This document shows, in pieces, positions 1-7,400 of a stretch of 29,076 bases of DNA (position 1 is the first letter of the stretch; every line of letters starts with the position of its first letter). Source of the stretch: Plantago elongata (lineage: Eukaryota > Streptophyta > Magnoliopsida > Lamiales > Plantaginaceae); contig JAYMSP010001764.1 of NCBI GenBank assembly GCA_036897095.1, positions 1 through 29,076 on the forward strand, given 5' to 3'. The notes below the pieces were generated by a model. The model did no database searches. It was not told the origin of the DNA and worked only from the letters and a program-made list of their open reading frames with translations. Made by a program: the position numbers and the translations under genes.

Positions 1-854
1 TCATGAGATTATTGGAAAACTTCCATTAACCATAACTAAGTTAACCATAACTATGTTGACCGGAGATGGTAGTGGTGGCGATGATGATGGTGGTGGTCGG
101 AGATGATGGTGGTGCTGGTGGTAGAGGAGAGAGAATTATTATTTATAAACTTTTCATTTACTAAAAGTAATTACGTAAAAGATTCTAATTAATTGTTATT
201 TTAATTATTTAAATTATTAAAGGTTTTATAAATTATTCTTTGAATGATTGTTGTTTTATTTGTCAAGATTTGAATGGTGTACTACCAATAACAAAGTGAA
301 CGTAACATGGTCAAGTCTCAGGTTCATATTTGCATTATGATATGAATGTTGAGCAGAAATCTGTTATTGCCTTGGGCATTAATCAATTGTAAGAATTTAA
401 TGCGCATTTTGCGAATGTATAAAACAGATTCACTTTTTTATTGTACTTTAATAGATATCTTAGACTGTAAGACGTTCAAGCATTTTGAGAATACATGAAA
501 CAGAGTCACTCTTTGTACAAACTGATTTTGAATATAAAGCTTAATGCACCTTCTTCACAATTATGTTACAACACAAGATCCTACAGAGACCCAAATAAAG
601 CTTATAGCCAGGCAATTTTTAAAACAATCAGGTCCAATGTTATTGTGAAGAGGTTGCATCTTTTGTACATGAAGGATAAAACTACTCTAAGTCAGGTAGA
701 AATCAACATCAAACAAATCAAAATTTAAGAAGGCAATCCAATGTCAAGGTAGATAAATACCAGATCCCAAAAACAGAACGAACATATCCAAAATTTAATG
801 ATTTTAGACAAGTGTATATGACCACATGACAAACAGAGTCTACTGGAAAAGGAT
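1..854. other. Intergenic flank with GGT/GAT-rich low-complexity tract
   Basis: No gene can be supported here. Positions about 61-135 are a purine-rich GGT/GAT low-complexity tract on the plus strand; the rest is AT-rich. The part nearest 854 is probably the 3' untranslated region and downstream flank of RPL32, which is transcribed leftward. A short open frame at 495-728 has no recognisable composition or family and I treat it as chance. Confidence 0.5.
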
Positions 855-3066
855 CTACTCATCCTCCTGACTTCTTAATCTGGCAAGCTTGTTTGTCACA
901 ACAACATCTAGTTGTGCAGCACGTTCAACAATGTCCTTGCGCTTCTTGGTGGAAATGTTGTGGGCTATTTCAGCAGAGTACACCCTATTGTGCATCATGA
1001 GCAACTCAAGCTCCTTGACATTGTGGACAACGAACTTCTTGAATCCATTGGGGCAATAGTGGCGTGTCTTCTTGTCTGATCCGTATCCAATATTAGGCAT
1101 CAAGACAGAGCCCTTGAACTTTCTCCTGACCCTGGAATCAATACCCTTAGGCCTGCGCCAGCTTGGCTGTCAATAGCAAGAAGATTTGTTCATTTCAATC
1201 CAATATTCAACATCATCTAAACGAGAATTTGATAGAACATAACAAAATCAACTCAAATGTAGAGATGTGCAAACTAGAAAACAAGAGATTATAAAGATAT
1301 AATGTAAGCAGGATTAAAGTAACAGATAGCTGGAAAGCAAGCAGCTAGCAGTGTCGCAAGGCCTGTTTCTATTTCATTATACGCCCAGAAAAACGAAACA
1401 TCCAGAAACCAATTAACTCTGGACATTAGATACCATGGGCATCATAGAACTACAAAACTGCTAATATTTTGTAAATAAATATAAAAATGAATAAAAGTCA
1501 AGAAAATTGATATAGAATTGAGTTGGAAAAGAAGATCAGATGGTAGTGCATGTTTTGTTCATCATTCAAAATGCAGAAAACAAATGGTTAGGTATCCTCA
1601 TATCTGCCCTTCCAACTCAAAATCAAACATAATTGATGTCAATCAAAAGAGAAGCAGAAACAAATTAATTATCAAAAATCCTAGACGACATATAAAGGGA
1701 ATCAGATATGATTGTCGAATCACCACAATGCATCTCTTGATGCATGTAAGACTGGGGCGACAAAATACAATCATCACATTCCTTGATCATCACAAGGAAC
1801 ACTAAACATGACCAGAGTATGCAAGAAAGTATACAAATCCAGATACAAATTAACTCTGGATATTATATAGGACATCTTAAAAATTAAAAAATAAAACTAT
1901 TAACTTTGGTAAGCAATCTCAGCCGAAAGATGGTGATATGTTTTGAATAATCACTAGTAATCAGTAAGTTGACAACAAATTTCATCATTGATTGCTTACA
2001 CATTTTGGAAGTAAATATAAAAATTAATTTTAAATACAAGAAACTACAGATAGTTTAGAATTGGAAATGAAAGATCAGATGGTAGTGCATGTTTTGTTCA
2101 TCATTCAAATGCAGAAAAAATGGGTTGGTATCCTCATATCAAACACTTCCAACTAAAAAAGGTGAACCATAAACAAATTAATTATAATAAATCCAAAAAG
2201 TAAAGGGAATCAGATACTATGTCGAATCACCACAATGCATATAGATGCAAGTAAGACTGGGGCGACAAAATCTCAATCATCACATTCCTGATCCATCTCC
2301 AAGACTACATAAAAGCATAATAAATTTTTAAAAGAAATGTAAGCAGGATAAAAGTAACAAATAGCTTGTAATATATCAGCTACCAGTGTCGCAAAGGCCT
2401 GTTTCTATTTCATCTATGCCATAAAAACGAAACATCCAGAAACCAATTATCACTGGACATTAGATACCACAGGCAAGATTAAAAACACGTCAAATGAAAA
2501 AGATAGGATTTTTGTATCAGCAAATCTCAGCCGAAAGATGGTAAATTTGTTTAAAACAATCAGTATTTATCAGTAATTGACACAAAATTCATCATTCATT
2601 GAATGCTGATAAATTCCAAAACAGTACAGATAAAAAAACTAATGCACAACAAAGAGGGATCATACTGAGATAAACAAGAGAGATCAGATGGTAGTGCATG
2701 TTTTGTTCATCATTCAAATACAGAAAAGGTGGATAGGTATCCTCATATCTCCACTTGTATATCCCAATCCCATAACTAAACATAAACACATAGATACATC
2801 TAAAACACAAAAAAATTAACCTAGATAGCAACAATAAAGAGGAATCAGATATAAATGTCAATCACCACATTACATCAAAGATGCAAATTAAGCCTGGGGC
2901 GACAAAATTAAAATCATCACATTCCTCGACCTAACCCAGATCAAGAAACAGTAAGCGAATTGAAAAAAGATTATACCTTGACGGAAACCCATCTGTCACT
3001 CTGAGTCCTCTTGAACTTCTTGACTCGCTTCTTGATAATCTTCTTATCAAGAAGAGGAACGGCCAT
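855..3066 (-). CDS. RPL32: 60S ribosomal protein eL32 (two coding exons)
   Basis: Cytosolic large-subunit ribosomal protein eL32. The coding sequence is join of 2977-3066 (30 codons, beginning [13 protein letters not shown]) and 855-1166 (103 codons plus stop), giving 133 residues, the usual plant length. The donor is AAG|GTATAA and the acceptor GACAG|CCAAGC; phase is 0. Exon 2 starts [19 protein letters not shown] and continues through [13 protein letters not shown] and the conserved [15 protein letters not shown] to the C-terminus RSQEDE, all typical of eL32. The protein is basic, as expected for rRNA binding. A further 90-nt intron (3074-3163) lies in the 5' untranslated region, seven bases before the ATG. 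The single coding intron (1167-2976, 1810 nt) is unusually long for such a gene because it houses a snoRNA cluster on the same strand. Promoter elements upstream are of the ribosomal-protein type. Identification is secure. Confidence 0.97.
1318..1441 (-). ncRNA. Candidate H/ACA-like snoRNA, copy in unit 3
   Basis: Read on the minus strand, two imperfect hairpins are joined by a purine-rich linker. Hairpin 1 closes with GCCCA (1440-1436) against TGGGC (1387-1383), and inside it TCCAGA pairs with TCTGGA; the unpaired flanks between the two stems form a pocket like the pseudouridylation pocket of H/ACA RNAs. The linker contains ATAGAA, matching the H-box pattern ANANNA. Hairpin 2 closes with AACAG/CTGTT and has an inner stem TAGCTG/CAGCTA. 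The trinucleotide after hairpin 2 is ACT rather than ACA, which is the main objection. A second copy (2354-2476) keeps the stems. No target was identified. Confidence 0.45.
1518..1620 (-). ncRNA. U33: Box C/D snoRNA, U33-like (SNORD33/snR55 type), unit 3
   Basis: On the minus strand an 11-bp perfect terminal stem is formed by TTGAGTTGGAA (1620-1610) and TTCCAACTCAA (1528-1518). Inside it are box C ATGAGGA (1601-1595), a D'-like CTGC, box C' ATGATGA (1565-1559) and box D CTGA (1539-1536). The guide directly upstream of box D, CATGCACTACCAT (1552-1540), is complementary, allowing G.U pairs, to the conserved 18S rRNA stretch around GGTGGTGGTGCATGG. I recall the same guide from human SNORD33, which directs 2'-O-methylation of 18S Um1326 (yeast Um1269, snR55). 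The fifth-nucleotide rule places the target on a U in GTGGTGG, consistent with this. The box sequences and guide are invariant in three copies, while the D' guide region drifts. Confidence 0.85.
1694..1785 (-). ncRNA. Box C/D snoRNA of unassigned family X, unit 3
   Basis: On the minus strand a short terminal stem GGAAT/ATTCC encloses box C GTGATGA (1777-1771) and box D CTGA (1705-1702). In between are a conserved TTTTGTCGCCCCAG block, an internal hairpin TGCATC-AAGA-GATGCA and a C'-like TGGTGATT. The guide just before box D differs between copies, so the functional guide is more likely the conserved block before the internal hairpin. CGCCCCAGTC can pair over ten bases with the conserved GACTGGGGCG of 25S rRNA domain V, but no good D' box fixes the modified base, so the target remains a guess. 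Confidence 0.7.
1805..1870 (-). ncRNA. Degraded H/ACA-like snoRNA fragment, unit 2
   Basis: Only the inner hairpin of the H/ACA-like element is recognisable: on the minus strand ATCCAGA, a loop with GTTAATT, then TCTGGAT. It sits exactly where the fourth cassette member should be in unit 2 (between the U51-like copy at 1910-1998 and family X at 1694-1785). The outer stem and the second hairpin cannot be found, so this copy is probably dead. Confidence 0.4.
1910..1998 (-). ncRNA. U51: Box C/D snoRNA, U51-like, unit 2
   Basis: On the minus strand a perfect 9-bp terminal stem TAAGCAATC (1998-1990) / GATTGCTTA (1918-1910) encloses box C ATGATGA (1988-1982), D' CTGA (1964-1961) and box D CTGA (1922-1919). 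The guide immediately upstream of box D, ACCATCTTTCGG (1934-1923), is a perfect 12-nt complement of the conserved 25S rRNA segment CCGAAAGATGGT. The fifth-nucleotide rule predicts 2'-O-methylation of the second A after CCG. From memory this is the site served by human SNORD51/SNORD32 (28S Am1511) and yeast snR39/snR59 (Am807). It matches copy 2516-2610 in boxes and guide. Confidence 0.87.
2058..2154 (-). ncRNA. U33: Box C/D snoRNA, U33-like, unit 2
   Basis: This is the second copy of the 18S-directed C/D RNA. Box C ATGAGGA, D'-like CTGC, C' ATGATGA and box D CTGA are kept, with the same CATGCACTACCAT guide next to box D. The terminal stem is shorter: TTGGAA (2152-2147) pairs with TTCCAA (2066-2061), extended by weaker flanking pairs. 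The stem sequence is related to but not identical with the unit 3 copy. Confidence 0.83.
2203..2290 (-). ncRNA. Box C/D snoRNA of unassigned family X, unit 2
   Basis: Box C GTGATGA (2283-2277) and box D CTGA (2213-2210) are closed by AGGAAT/ATTCCC. The conserved TTTTGTCGCCCCAGTCTTAC block is followed by the internal hairpin TGCAT-CTAT-ATGCA and a C'-like TGGTGATT. The sequence before box D (GACATAGTAT) differs from the other copies, as if not selected as a guide. Confidence 0.7.
2354..2476 (-). ncRNA. Candidate H/ACA-like snoRNA, unit 1
   Basis: This is a second full-length copy of the two-hairpin element. Hairpin 1 has outer GCC/GGC and inner TCCAG/CTGGA, with the conserved pocket flanks GGTATCTAATG and GGATGTTTCG. 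The linker has two ANANNA matches, AGATGA and ATAGAA. Hairpin 2 has TAGCT/AGCTA within AACA/TGTT. The base changes relative to copy 1318-1441 largely keep pairing, which favours an RNA structure. As in the other copy, ACT follows hairpin 2 where ACA would be expected. Confidence 0.45.
2516..2610 (-). ncRNA. U51: Box C/D snoRNA, U51-like, unit 1
   Basis: Box C ATGATGA (2595-2589), D' CTGA and box D CTGA (2530-2527) lie inside a perfect 7-bp stem ATCAGCA (2610-2604) / TGCTGAT (2522-2516). The stem sequence differs completely from that of copy 1910-1998 yet still pairs, which is strong evidence for the RNA. The 25S guide ACCATCTTTCGG (2542-2531) is identical to the other copy. Confidence 0.86.
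2674..2758 (-). ncRNA. U33: Box C/D snoRNA, U33-like, unit 1
   Basis: This is the third copy. Boxes C ATGAGGA, C' ATGATGA and D CTGA and the guide CATGCACTACCAT are unchanged. The terminal stem has been replaced by ACAAG (2758-2754) / CTTGT (2678-2674) with an inner GAG/CTC. Pairing kept despite a different stem sequence supports a functional RNA. Confidence 0.84.
2837..2929 (-). ncRNA. Box C/D snoRNA of unassigned family X, unit 1
   Basis: Box C GTGATGA (2920-2914) and box D CTGA (2848-2845) are closed by the perfect stem GAGGAA (2926-2921) / TTCCTC (2844-2839). The TTTTGTCGCCCCAG block is intact; the next bases are GCTTA rather than TCTTA. The internal hairpin is TGCATC-TTT-GATGTA, with a pairing-preserving G.U relative to the other copies. 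This is the member nearest the 5' splice site. Confidence 0.72.
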
Positions 3067-3073
3067 TGTTACA

Positions 3074-3163
3074 CTGCAAATTAGAACACAATCGATAAAT
3101 CAGTAAACAGAAGGAAGATGAATTTGAGGAAGATACACAGAGAGGAGATTGATGGAGGCTTAC
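3074..3163 (-). other. 5'-UTR intron of RPL32
   Basis: On the minus strand ATC|GTAAGCC (3163) and TTTGCAG|TGTAACAATG (3074) form a consensus 90-nt intron seven bases before the start codon. Leader introns are common in highly expressed plant genes and often raise expression. Confidence 0.65.
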
Positions 3164-3169
3164 GATTGG

Positions 3170-3312
3170 AATTAGGGTTGTTCAGCTGAGCTGAGATATG
3201 GACTGAAATGATGTGACTGCGTTTATAAAGAAGAAAGGGAGCAAATTAGGGTTTTGAAACATGGGCCAATAAGCCTTCTTTGTATGGGCCTATTTTCTCA
3301 CTGATGGGCCTT
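3170..3312 (-). promoter_or_regulatory. RPL32 promoter: site II elements, telo-boxes and TATA box
   Basis: Reading the gene strand, the region has three GGCCCAT-type site II motifs (plus-strand ATGGGCC at 3261-3267, 3285-3291 and 3304-3310) and a telo-box-like AAAACCCTAA (3255-3246). A TATA-like TTTATAAA follows at 3229-3222, about 30 bases before a likely start near 3195, and an AACCCTAA-type motif lies at about 3178-3171, inside the leader. Site II plus telo-box is the known signature of plant ribosomal-protein and translation genes, recognised by TCP-family and Pur-alpha-like proteins, and fits coordinated expression of eL32 and its intronic snoRNAs. Confidence 0.75.
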
Positions 3313-3344
3313 TAGTCCACACCTGAATCCAAATTCATATATAA

Positions 3345-3510
3345 TACTCCGTCCTACACGTATTTATTTTATACACGTCCCATGAAACTAGACATGTTTC
3401 ATAAATAGTCAAAAATTACCCCACTAACTAAATTTAATATTTATATTATACTAAAAGTACCTCTACTAACTAAAAATTTATACTAACTAATTTGATATTC
3501 ATATTGTAAC
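3345..3510. mobile_element. MITE-terminus remnant (TACTCCGTCC motif)
   Basis: TACTCCGTCC at 3345-3354 resembles the terminal inverted repeat of small plant elements ending in TACTCCCTCCGTCC. AT-rich sequence follows, with a repeated ACTAACTAAA(A)TT motif (about 3421-3490). I see no matching opposite terminus, so this is at most a one-ended remnant. The stretch separates the divergent RPL32 and SKP1-like promoters. Confidence 0.3.
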
Positions 3511-3659
3511 AATAAACAATTGACTCTATTAAAAATAGCATTGAATTTCTTTTTTTGTGTATTACTGTGCAGGATACAGAATCAGAAACTAAATAGAAAA
3601 AGGTGTTACTCGTGTTACTGTTATCGAATCCTAGTAGCATTAAACAACGTCAGTTTTTT

Positions 3660-3672
3660 CTTATATATACAC
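3660..3672 (+). promoter_or_regulatory. TATA box of the SKP1-like gene
   Basis: TTATATATACAC lies about 80 bases before the ATG at 3749. That predicts transcription from about 3695 and a short leader. Confidence 0.45.
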
Positions 3673-3748
3673 AACTATACCTTCTCTTTTAATCATCATT
3701 ACAATTCACAGCTTACAAACTACTAGTTTCATTGTCTAATGCTCAACA

Positions 3749-4267
3749 ATGTCTTCTTCTTCCAAGACCGATGCTCCTGCTGAGACGTCTTCTGCCAAGA
3801 CTGCGTCTCCTGCTGAGACGAAGATGGTTTCCCTGAGATGCTCCGACGGTGAGACTTTTGAAGTCGAGGAGAAGGTAGCGATGAAGTCGCAAACTATTAA
3901 GAACATGCTTGAAGACTGCCCTGATTCTGACGTCTACCCCTTGTCGAATGTGACATCCCCGACCATGGCAAAGGTGATTGAATACTGCAAGCGTCATGTT
4001 GAAGCTGCAGAAAAGGATCCGGTTGAAGATTTGAAGGAGTTTGAAACTGAGTTCATGCAGATGGAGACACACGAGATTTTTGATTTGTTGTTGGCTGCGA
4101 ATTTCCTAGACATAAAAGGATTGTTGGATTTGGCTAGCCAAACTATTGCGGATATGATCAAGGATAAATCCCCTGAGGAAGTACGCATTTTTTTCGGCAT
4201 TGAGAATGATTTCACTCCTGAGGAGGAGGAAGAGATTCGCAAGGAGAATGCATGGGTTTATCAGTAG
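3749..4267 (+). CDS. SKP1-like protein (SCF ubiquitin ligase adaptor), intronless
   Basis: This is a SKP1/ASK family protein, the adaptor that joins cullin 1 to F-box proteins in SCF E3 ubiquitin ligases. It is 172 residues in one exon. Residues 1-25 are a Ser/Ala/Thr-rich extension with an imperfectly repeated PAET segment. The POZ-like fold follows from about residue 26 ([16 protein letters not shown]). The C-terminal F-box-binding region contains [27 protein letters not shown] and the hallmark [14 protein letters not shown]. The usual end NQWAFE is here NAWVYQ, a divergent tail at the F-box contact. Plant genomes carry many young, fast-evolving intronless SKP1-like copies; this looks like one rather than the conserved ASK1 type. 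An overlapping short reading frame starts at 3739. The gene is convergent with the RimM gene, with 229 bases between stop codons. Confidence 0.93.
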   Translation: MSSSSKTDAPAETSSAKTASPAETKMVSLRCSDGETFEVEEKVAMKSQTIKNMLEDCPDSDVYPLSNVTSPTMAKVIEYCKRHVEAAEKDPVEDLKEFETEFMQMETHEIFDLLLAANFLDIKGLLDLASQTIADMIKDKSPEEVRIFFGIENDFTPEEEEEIRKENAWVYQ

Positions 4268-4496
4268 TTACCATTGTTTTTACCATCACTTCCATGGGAA
4301 AATTCTTTTGTAGACTGGAAATAGTATATCAGTTAGTTTATTTTTTCCCGTTCTTTTGATATTCTGTTGCCAAGTAGTTTTGTTATTAGGTTTCTTTGTG
4401 ATAATCGAATTGGTATTTACTTATACTTTGTGTTTTATACATTGTGCACTACAAATTTCACTACACAAATAGTATGTCTACATGGGTTGGTAAATA

Positions 4497-7400
4497 TTAC
4501 TTTGTGGAATCTAAAACACAGACCTTGTCAATGGAAACGACATCCAAGCAATTGAAAATTGAGCAATGGAACTCATAAGAGTTGAGGTCAGGGGAAGTGA
4601 CATCAATCCAATCCTTGTCAACCTTCTCAACATGTGAATTAGAAGCAAGAACAGCTTCAATCTGAAGTTTAGTTAACTGCTTCACCCACCTTTTCATAAA
4701 ACTCATGGTGAATATAATGTCGTAGCTTTCTTCCGAACTACTGTTTCCGGAAAGTTGGATGCCAACATCAGCTTTCCGTGAGTTGACAAGGCCAAGAAGT
4801 GTGCGGCCCTCTTTGTAACTTTGATCGATAGTACACACCTGAGAAGATCAAAAAATAATGATTATAGACAAGTCAATGTGTGTGGTCTTTGGCCATAACC
4901 CTGATCAAAGCATTGTTCGGAAGGTGCCTATTTTTTTTTCTTGCAAGTGTTCCAAACATCTTCAACAGTGTTCCAAAATAATTTGTTCTTTCCTTTTCAT
5001 TTAGGACAGTGTTTGTTTTTTAATGGTTTTCCAAAAACTTCAATTATCTTTAAAGTTCAATACAAACATCTCAAATTGTTAGCAAAGTGTCTCACCTCAA
5101 TATACTCGACACCCATATCGCTGAGATTATCTAACAAGTCCCCTGATGAAAGTGAGCTAATCACACCACCGGATCCAACAGGTCTCTGGAGGAATTCCCA
5201 TGGTGACTTCATCAATATCTTATGCTTATCCTGCGAGGCACTGACAACTGGTAGCTTCTCTTCTTCCAAAAACCAGACCTGTTCCAAGATAACTTGCCTT
5301 TATGATTAAACAACTGTGTGGTGATTCTATGTCTATTTATGATTAAACAACTGTGTGGTGATTCTATGTCTATGACTCTATGTGCTTAAATAATGAAGAT
5401 AAACCCTTCCAGTGATTTTGTTATTATAGAGGAGGTTCACTTTCTCAGGCCCAAGTGAAACCACAGTAAAACTCAAATAATAGATTCTTTAAAGGAAAAT
5501 TATCTGACCTTTTCTGGATTAAATTCAAAGTAGCCATGAGTTGAGAACAATTCTTGTAGGGGACTGAGCGATTGAGCAGAACAAATCAACACTAGAGGCA
5601 AGGATGAGCGGTCCTCAATCTGCAATCCGAGTAATTCAGGTTATTAACCAAGTTGTAACTTGCAATAGGTAACAACAGCTAACATGTTTTCTGCTGAACA
5701 TATGATTCATGATAGTACCATTGGTTTAAATATGTAATGAGAATATCCGTGAAAACAATAGTTGATAAATTTACGATCTAGCAAGATTCTAACCTATGTT
5801 AGTTTTTTAATATTATTATGTTTCCCTTCTTAGATACAGTAGCTAGCTTATAATTATCTCTTTAAATAGGCAAACCCTCCCCTTCACAACTCAACTTACT
5901 ACTCCTCAGCCATTTTATAACTCTTGAAAAACTATATAGACATAAGCTTTCTCATTCTAGATTATTTTAAAAATAGTATGATTGATTATTAGGTAACGGA
6001 TGTTAGTTCACAAGCAATAGTTCAGCCCTTCTTTCTTTGTTATTCATCTGATTTTATTTTACCATTTGGTCAAATCCTACCTTTTTGTATATATTACTCA
6101 CTTTTCATCAACTTTCATCCTATTCATCTTCGATTGTTATGAATTCATGACACATGATCAAATAATAACAGGAACCACCAATGGCCTTAGCAGAACTGGA
6201 TCATGAGTGTGAAACCTATGCCAGACAAACCATGGATATAATCTGTTATGTTTTTATGGATTTGGAAGAACCAAGTCTTAAAATTACCTTAACAAATTTC
6301 TGGTGGTCATTCAGTAATGCTGTGAAAAAGTCATATGAGCTCTCACTTCTCTCGGAGTCAGCAAGATCGGGATTATAGCTCTGATTTGTCTCTTCTATAG
6401 TCTGCAATACTAAAAATATTGCAGCTTTTCCATTAGAAGTCAAACTCTGACCGTCCCTCTGCAGCTGGCAGCACGGGTCAGATAGCATATTGTTGCTATC
6501 AGAAATGACGCTATCTGATGTTTTTAGAGTGTGTGATCTTGGAATGGCAGCCAAAATCTGATCCAAGTTCTCTCTGGTCCAAAACACAAGACATCAATAA
6601 ATTGACCAAACTTTGTTCGCAAAGATCGGACACTAACGGTTAAAGGCTCAAAGTATACAGGAATTCAAAGTTGTATCATGTGAAGTTCTTTTACTTTTAT
6701 TACTACTCGGAATCGGAAATGTTGAAGATAAATACCAAAAAGAGTACCTCGTGGACGGCGCCACAATATTTTGCAGCGCCTGTTGAAGCAGTTTTGAATT
6801 TACAGTCACTATTTGATTTGCAAGCAAGCTCGTCTGGTCTTTCTCTCCATATCTAAACCCTTGAAATACATGTTGCTGTTCCATTTCAGAGAGTTTCTTT
6901 TTGGCTGCTATAAGGTGTCTCTGAAGCTTCTTTCTTTCTTTCCATTCCTGAAGCAGGTGATCAATATGATAAGGAGGAAGCAAGCTTCATTTTGAGAATC
7001 AAAATGTCTCCACCCTATTTGCCAGTATTAAGATTTAGGAAGTATCCATTAAGCAACATTGATCTCGTAGAAGCTTTCTTACAGACGCACATTAGTAGAA
7101 CAAGGCATGCAGTCAACAACACAAATCATACAGTACTATATAGTATTGACCATTTATGGCAGGTACTTTACTTTCCAAGCAAAAGAGAAAAATAAAACAA
7201 TATGTCAATTTTGACACCATCATCAACTTGGTGTTTGGCATCGCAACAACAAAAACAACTAGAGGCAAATTTGACACTATCTCACACGATAACCAATTGT
7301 TTGATGGCAATGCTAGAAAAGAACCTCAACCGATTGCAATTATACAGCTGACCATGACGCAAGAAAGTTGAGAAAAAAAACACGGCTTTTGGAGCTCCTA

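Larger units (their letters stand above)
1167..2976 (-). other. RPL32 coding intron hosting a snoRNA cassette array
   Basis: This intron runs from donor GTATAA (2976 downward) to acceptor GACAG (ending 1167). On the host strand it holds three units of one cassette, in transcript order: unit 1 = family X (2929-2837), U33-like (2758-2674), U51-like (2610-2516), H/ACA-like (2476-2354); unit 2 = family X (2290-2203), U33-like (2154-2058), U51-like (1998-1910), H/ACA-like fragment (about 1870-1805); unit 3 = family X (1785-1694), U33-like (1620-1518), no U51-like member, H/ACA-like (1441-1318). Short AT-rich spacers are also recognisably homologous, for example 1467-1530 with about 2010-2072. snoRNAs embedded in plant ribosomal-protein introns are known; this copy structure is read directly from the sequence. 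Confidence 0.85.

Noticed and set aside
1518..1805. Plus-strand 95-codon frame in the RPL32 intron
   Set aside because: It runs antisense across two snoRNA copies. It has no family signature and is not kept in the other two cassette units.
1518..2929. Spaced direct repeats resembling a CRISPR array or an unknown mobile repeat
   Set aside because: Spacing is irregular, the repeats alternate between distinct sequences, and each carries C/D boxes with terminal stems on one strand. They are snoRNA copies in a plant intron.
3743..4242. Minus-strand open frames across the SKP1-like gene
   Set aside because: They are antisense shadows of the clear SKP1-like coding sequence.
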